Source: Methanobacteriota archaeon (GTDB lineage: Archaea > Thermoplasmatota > Poseidoniia > Poseidoniales > Thalassarchaeaceae). Taken from it: a DNA stretch of 7,820 nt. The DNA lies in contig NYXO01000020.1 of the NCBI GenBank assembly GCA_002685415.1, positions 9,102 through 16,921 of the forward strand. The letters are read 5' to 3'. A program made the position numbers and the translations under genes. How positions within the stretch are numbered: position 1 is the first letter of the stretch; every line of letters begins with the position of its first letter. Under the pieces are notes generated by a model, which saw only the letters and a program-made list of their open reading frames with translations, was not told the origin of the DNA and searched no databases. Shown here in pieces: positions 7,447-7,820 of the stretch.

Positions 7447-7479
7447 CTACGCAACCACCTTCGGTGGTTGCGAACTCAT
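7447..7479 (-). CDS. Possible 10-codon leader peptide upstream of the pseudoprotease gene
   Basis: On the minus strand an ATG at 7479 opens a 10-codon frame encoding MSSQPPKVVA, ending in TAG at 7449-7447, a single base before the ATG of the membrane-protein gene. AGGTG (7485-7489) sits five bases upstream, a good Shine-Dalgarno. The frame spans the entire hairpin at 7450-7472, and the di-proline is encoded within the hairpin's 5' arm. Ribosomes translating it would melt the hairpin and stop next to the main start. It is too short to recognise as a gene by composition, so its translation is inferred from layout only. Confidence 0.4.
   Translation of the reverse strand: MSSQPPKVVA
7450..7472 (-). 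promoter_or_regulatory. Perfect 10-bp stem-loop holding the Shine-Dalgarno of the pseudoprotease gene
   Basis: On the minus strand CGCAACCACC (7472-7463), loop GAA, and GGTGGTTGCG (7459-7450) form a perfect 10-bp inverted repeat. AGGTG (7460-7456), ten bases before the ATG at 7445, is the only plausible Shine-Dalgarno of the main gene; four of its five bases lie in the 3' arm and would be paired. No U-run follows, so an atpD terminator is a weaker reading, although the position 42 bases past the atpD stop does not exclude a processing or termination role. Confidence 0.6.
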
Positions 7480-7514
7480 GCACCCACCTATCAAACCGCG
7501 TAATCGAGGTTGAC

Positions 7515-7820
7515 TTACTTGTTCTTGAATCGCTTCAAGCGGAAGGTCTCTTCACGCTCCATTTCTTCCAATCGAAGTTGGATAAATGTTTGAGCTTCTT
7601 TCATCTCTGGAATAACCTTGAACTCAAGCGCGTTAACACGGCGCTTGGTTGCTTCGATTTCTTCAAGGAGTCGCTTCAGAGTAGCTTCCATTTCTGCGGC
7701 TTTGACTATCTTTGCAATTAACGAAGAATAGGAGTCTGCGGCCTCATCTATGTACGGAGAACCACCGATTAGACCAGTTCCACGCTCTTCAATTGTAGAA
7801 GTTAGATTCTGCCCCTCTAC
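7515..7820 (-). CDS. atpD: A-type (V-type) ATP synthase subunit D, C-terminal part (runs off right edge)
   Basis: Subunit D is the central stalk (rotor shaft) of the archaeal A1Ao ATP synthase, coupling the A3B3 catalytic head to the membrane rotor. Only the last 101 codons are in the window, of about 200-220 usual. The segment shows the Gly-containing mid region (ERGTGLIGGSPYID), a long helix, and the family signature RRVNALEFKVIPEM followed by LEEMEREETFRLKRFK near the C-terminus, then TAA at 7517-7515. In archaeal atp operons D usually comes late, after A and B, so this is likely the operon's 3' end. The pseudoprotease-panE pair lies 69 bases downstream on the same strand and may be reached by read-through from atpD or have its own promoter inside it. 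No promoter was recognised in the gap. Confidence 0.93.
   Translation of the reverse strand, partial: VEGQNLTSTIEERGTGLIGGSPYIDEAADSYSSLIAKIVKAAEMEATLKRLLEEIEATKRRVNALEFKVIPEMKEAQTFIQLRLEEMEREETFRLKRFKNK

Noticed and set aside
7446..7454. TTG at 7454 as start of the membrane-protein gene
   Set aside because: The in-frame ATG at 7445 is three codons later, has AGGTG ten bases upstream and abuts the leader ORF stop. The TTG lies inside the hairpin 3' arm only two bases after the AGGTG.
7450..7472. Rho-independent-like terminator for the atp operon
   Set aside because: The stem is perfect, but no U-run follows and archaeal termination relies on U-tracts. The overlap with the Shine-Dalgarno and the leader ORF fits a translational role better.
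7464..7721. 85-codon plus-strand ORF opposite atpD
   Set aside because: It is antisense to the strongly conserved C-terminus of ATP synthase subunit D and is a coding shadow.

Overview
The window looks like a piece of a planktonic archaeal chromosome, most likely Marine Group II / Poseidoniales-type Thermoplasmatota. This is an inference from gene content: the C-terminal half of an archaeal A-type (V-type) ATP synthase subunit D, an archaeal SMC, an EGY-like site-2-protease homologue, very compact packing, and AGGTG-type Shine-Dalgarno sequences. No rRNA or other phylogenetic marker is present to settle it.

Layout. On the minus strand, 1-2225 holds the N-terminal 741 codons of smc, running off the left edge. 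A 177-bp divergent intergenic region (2226-2402) follows, with CACAG/CTGTG half-site repeats, a G-tract in the smc leader and a TATA-like element in front of nadB. On the plus strand, 2403-4034 is a complete nadB (L-aspartate oxidase, first step of de novo NAD synthesis). It meets panE (ketopantoate reductase, CoA pathway; minus, 4035-4988) stop-to-stop with no base between them. Immediately upstream of panE in the same transcript is a large membrane protein (minus, 4989-7445) whose TAG stop directly abuts the panE ATG. Upstream of that, a 69-bp gap separates it from the 3' end of atpD (minus, 7515-7820, running off the right edge), normally a late gene of archaeal ATP synthase operons.

The most interesting region is the 818-residue membrane protein and its leader. 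Its N-terminal half has the architecture of EGY-type intramembrane metalloproteases (M50/site-2 protease), but the HExxH site reads ASEVR and the LDGG site reads FPGG, so every catalytic position is lost: it is a pseudoprotease. Its C-terminal half is an extracytoplasmic domain holding all ten N-glycosylation sequons and all six cysteines of the protein. The leader holds a 10-codon ORF with a strong Shine-Dalgarno sequence. This ORF runs exactly across a perfect 10-bp hairpin whose 3' arm contains the Shine-Dalgarno sequence of the membrane-protein gene, and it ends one base before that gene's ATG. This is the geometry of a translation-coupled or attenuation switch.

There are no tRNAs, rRNAs, CRISPR arrays, insertion sequences or other mobile-element signs. 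Coding covers nearly all of the window.
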